NCBI GenBank assembly: GCA_947450365.1
Contig: CANFVE010000007.1
Location: 1 to 64,000 of the forward strand
DNA from: Cytophagaceae bacterium
Lineage (GTDB): Bacteria > Bacteroidota > Bacteroidia > Cytophagales > Spirosomataceae
DNA: 64,000 nt
Reading direction: 5' to 3'
Position 1 is the first letter of the stretch, and every line of letters begins with the position of its first letter. The translations under genes were made by a program, and so were the position numbers. The notes beneath the pieces are model-generated. The model searched no databases and was not told where the DNA came from. It saw only the letters and a list, made by a program, of their open reading frames with translations. Shown here piece by piece: positions 61,789 through 64,000 of the stretch.

Positions 61789-64000
61789 AATGGCGGCTCT
61801 TCGAGGAGCAGGCATTTCTGAATCCTCTCCTCGAACAGCCTTCCAAATCACCTGATTTAATTCCAAATCCGGTGCGGAATCTTCCTTTGAGAAATCAAAT
61901 TTTTCACTCAAACGAGAACTCGCGGTTTCTTTCGTGTTTTTCTCAAACAAATTTACCTTAGGCACTATGTGGGTAAAGGGTCTTGTATCCGCAGTTGTAG
62001 AAAAACTTCTAAACATGGGTGTCGCGGAGGCATCATATTGGCTCATTGGAGGTAAACCGAGGATTAATTCCATGGTACGCAACATGGAAGATGTGGAATA
62101 GGGCGTATGATCCACAAAGCCCCGCTTCACAAATCCCCCGGCTACATAGGCCGTTGTCCGATGCGCGTCTACATGGTCAGAGCCATTTTGGGCATCGTCT
62201 TCGACGATAAAAATCGCAGTTTCTTTCCAAATCGGAGATTTTGATAAATGCTCGACGAATAAGCCAATCGCATAATCATTATCCGCGATGTAGGCAAAAG
62301 GGGTTTTAGACCCGATTCGTTGGCCTTCGGTATGGTCATTCGGAAAACGAAGGGAATTGAAGCGAGGTACTTGTTTTTTCACGAGCAAGGAATCGAAATC
62401 CCGGCGCCAGCGGTTGAAGCGCAAGGTGTCCATGATATTTTGATCGAAGGACGGGAAATAAGTACAAAAGTGATTCGCAATCACGGGAATATTGGGTTTA
62501 AAATCATCCGCAAATTCCCCATAGGTACGGTAGCTTACGCCAGCACGTTTGCAATAATCCCAGATAAATCCGTTTTTGGGATTCGCGATTTCCCGATTGC
62601 CTTCGCCATCGTATTTCCCGCCGCGGCCCCCATAGGAAGTAGGCCAAGTTTTTTCTAAATAATCAGTGGCATGCGCAGACGTGGACCAATTATGCCCGTC
62701 CGAACTCACTTCCCCGTCTACATAAAAATTATCTAATAAGACAAAATCCTTCACGAGTTTATGCTGATTCGGCGTGTATTTTTCACCAAAAAGCAAGAGT
62801 GTCGTATCGCCATTACCCCCTTTGACATCGGCCAATACTTGGTCATAGGTCCGGTTTTCTTTCAGGATATAAAACACGTATTTGATAGGCGATTTTCCAC
62901 CAACTTTCATCGGAATTGGATTCCCGACCTCTCCTTTGGCCGATAATTCACCGGCCTTCGTATAGGGCGTGTTTTGATAAACCGCTTGTGACAAAGCCGC
63001 CATTTGTGCGCTTTTAGGTTCTGGGAAAAAGGACATGGTTCCTTTCATCAGGCCACCGATGTATTCGTTGCGCACCGCCCGATTATTATCCGATTTTTGA
63101 TAGGTAACGGTCTGAACTTTTGCGATGGGATTAGGGCCTTTTGGATTTGCAAAGGAAGAGAAACCCTTGCCATTGGCCACATAGACCATGCCTTTCACGA
63201 CCTTAACTTGCGTTGGATACCAGCCGACAGGGATAAATCCTAAGGATTTTGAGTGACCGAATTCCTCCACTTCAAATACGGCGAGGCAATTATTATCTGC
63301 GTTTGCAACATATAATTTTTCCTCGTCTTCGGAAAGTGCAATGCCGTTTGTCGAAGAACCCTCCAAGGAATTTGGATACAGCGCGGCGTTTAATACCTCG
63401 ATTTCCTTGCCTTTCGCGGTTTCGATTACGGAAACGGAATTGTCATTTGCGTTGGCCACAAATAAGTACTTTCCGTTTTTGGTAAGGACCATTTCGTTGG
63501 GATGGTCGCCGACAGAAATGGCCTTCAGGAATTTTTTTGTTGGTATATGAAAGGGCAAAACTTTCCGACCGCCCCAAATGGAGATGTACAAAATGTTTTT
63601 TTGCTTGTCCAATAAACAGGTATATCCTTCTGCAGGAAGGGGAAAGCTTTCTTTGACTTTTTGGCTAACTAAGTCGATGGCATACAGCGTATTGTTGTCT
63701 TTTGTGACGACATAAAGGGTTTTATTGGCATCATCGATTTCCAAACCAGCCGGACTGATGATGGCTTTTGGCGTGGCGCTCAGGGATATTTTGCTTGTTG
63801 GAACCAGTTTGTCCTGTTCGATGGTATACACCAATATCACATTGTCGTTTCCTCCGGAGGCGTATACGGTTTTGTTGTCACTCGCAATTTTAAGTCCGTA
63901 CCAAGATTTTGGGATTTCTTTGCTATCAACGACCTCTTTTTTGGCCACATTGAATAATTGAAGACTTTGGATGCTTTGGCCATTGTTGGTCGCCACGATA
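61762..64000 (-). CDS. YncE-like propeller plus phosphoesterase protein (5' end beyond window)
   Basis: About 745 residues are visible. The N-terminal two fifths form a seven-bladed YncE-type propeller with NGIALSEDEEKLYVANADNN and KYLFVANANDNSVSVIETAK repeats. The C-terminal half is a phosphoesterase of the acid phosphatase/phospholipase C type (PF04185-like): VFYILKENRTYDQVLADVKG, DNFYVDGEVSSDGHNWSTSA, and FIVEDDAQNGSDHVDAHRTT with likely metal ligands. The frame is still open at the right edge (...IVATNNG), so the true start and signal peptide lie outside. It probably hydrolyses phosphate esters in the periplasm. Confidence 0.85.
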   Translation of the reverse strand, partial: IVATNNGQSIQSLQLFNVAKKEVVDSKEIPKSWYGLKIASDNKTVYASGGNDNVILVYTIEQDKLVPTSKISLSATPKAIISPAGLEIDDANKTLYVVTKDNNTLYAIDLVSQKVKESFPLPAEGYTCLLDKQKNILYISIWGGRKVLPFHIPTKKFLKAISVGDHPNEMVLTKNGKYLFVANANDNSVSVIETAKGKEIEVLNAALYPNSLEGSSTNGIALSEDEEKLYVANADNNCLAVFEVEEFGHSKSLGFIPVGWYPTQVKVVKGMVYVANGKGFSSFANPKGPNPIAKVQTVTYQKSDNNRAVRNEYIGGLMKGTMSFFPEPKSAQMAALSQAVYQNTPYTKAGELSAKGEVGNPIPMKVGGKSPIKYVFYILKENRTYDQVLADVKGGNGDTTLLLFGEKYTPNQHKLVKDFVLLDNFYVDGEVSSDGHNWSTSAHATDYLEKTWPTSYGGRGGKYDGEGNREIANPKNGFIWDYCKRAGVSYRTYGEFADDFKPNIPVIANHFCTYFPSFDQNIMDTLRFNRWRRDFDSLLVKKQVPRFNSLRFPNDHTEGQRIGSKTPFAYIADNDYAIGLFVEHLSKSPIWKETAIFIVEDDAQNGSDHVDAHRTTAYVAGGFVKRGFVDHTPYSTSSMLRTMELILGLPPMSQYDASATPMFRSFSTTADTRPFTHIVPKVNLFEKNTKETASSRLSEKFDFSKEDSAPDLELNQVIWKAVRGEDSEMPAPRRAAILHTVEDED

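Noticed and set aside
1-64000. CRISPR arrays, rRNA genes, insertion sequences
   Set aside because: No regularly spaced repeats, rRNA-like stretches, or DDE transposase genes with terminal inverted repeats were seen.

Overview
The window looks like a piece of a Bacteroidota chromosome, most likely a freshwater-type member of the Cytophagales (genus not resolvable by eye). Grounds: a SusC/SusD pair, Bacteroidota-type promoters (TAnnTTTG -7 boxes), an UpxY-type antiterminator, a BT4734-like protein, and weak ribosome binding sites throughout. Its most informative part is a chromosomal replication origin: seven perfect DnaA boxes at about 20.99-21.20 kb next to A+T-rich DNA, with three ParB-type parS palindromes at 25.56, 27.15 and 27.19 kb and mnmG nearby. 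Sampled lines of the plus strand are C-rich left of the origin and G-rich far to the right, as expected for divergent replication from about 21 kb.

Layout. 1-8.7 kb: the right end of an A+T-rich integrative element joined to a tRNA-Asn gene. It carries a serine recombinase cut by the window edge, a decayed gene, a BT4734-like protein, an unknown two-gene cassette whose second protein has an archaemetzincin-like cysteine cluster without the catalytic HExxH, a ParB-DNA methyltransferase fusion, a resolvase-like protein lacking its catalytic serine, and a large serine recombinase that reads into the tRNA. 8.8-20.9 kb: a TolC plus membrane-fusion-protein pair, a VanX-like dipeptidase, an SpmA-SpmB-like membrane protein, a small surface-polysaccharide operon (gmd, nucleotide-sugar dehydrogenase, UpxY, Wzi), an acyl-CoA synthetase and a TPR protein. 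20.9-27.2 kb: oriC, an Ig-like lipoprotein, a methyltransferase, mnmG, ybeY, yraN, lipB and the parS sites.

27.2-42.3 kb: mixed housekeeping and envelope genes, including a PolB-like exonuclease, a NeuD-like acetyltransferase, an M14 carboxypeptidase translationally coupled to a CLC-F-type (probably fluoride) antiporter, an RhlE-like helicase, a GH3 protein, an acyltransferase, a Na/Ca exchanger coupled to a porin, a bile-acid:Na symporter and a DUF3472 lipoprotein. 42.3-59.6 kb: a long plus-strand carbohydrate or glycoconjugate utilisation region: a multi-pass membrane protein, SGNH esterase, NodB deacetylase, AraC regulator, SusC/SusD, neutral ceramidase-like protein, ChbG/YdjC deacetylase, sialidase-like protein, a propeller plus alpha/alpha-toroid protein, GntP permease and zinc alcohol dehydrogenase. 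No classical endo-acting glycoside hydrolase is recognisable there, so the substrate is open. 59.7-64 kb: an ApbE-DUF2271 flavinyl transferase with a PepSY-type membrane protein, facing a YncE-phosphoesterase protein cut by the right edge.
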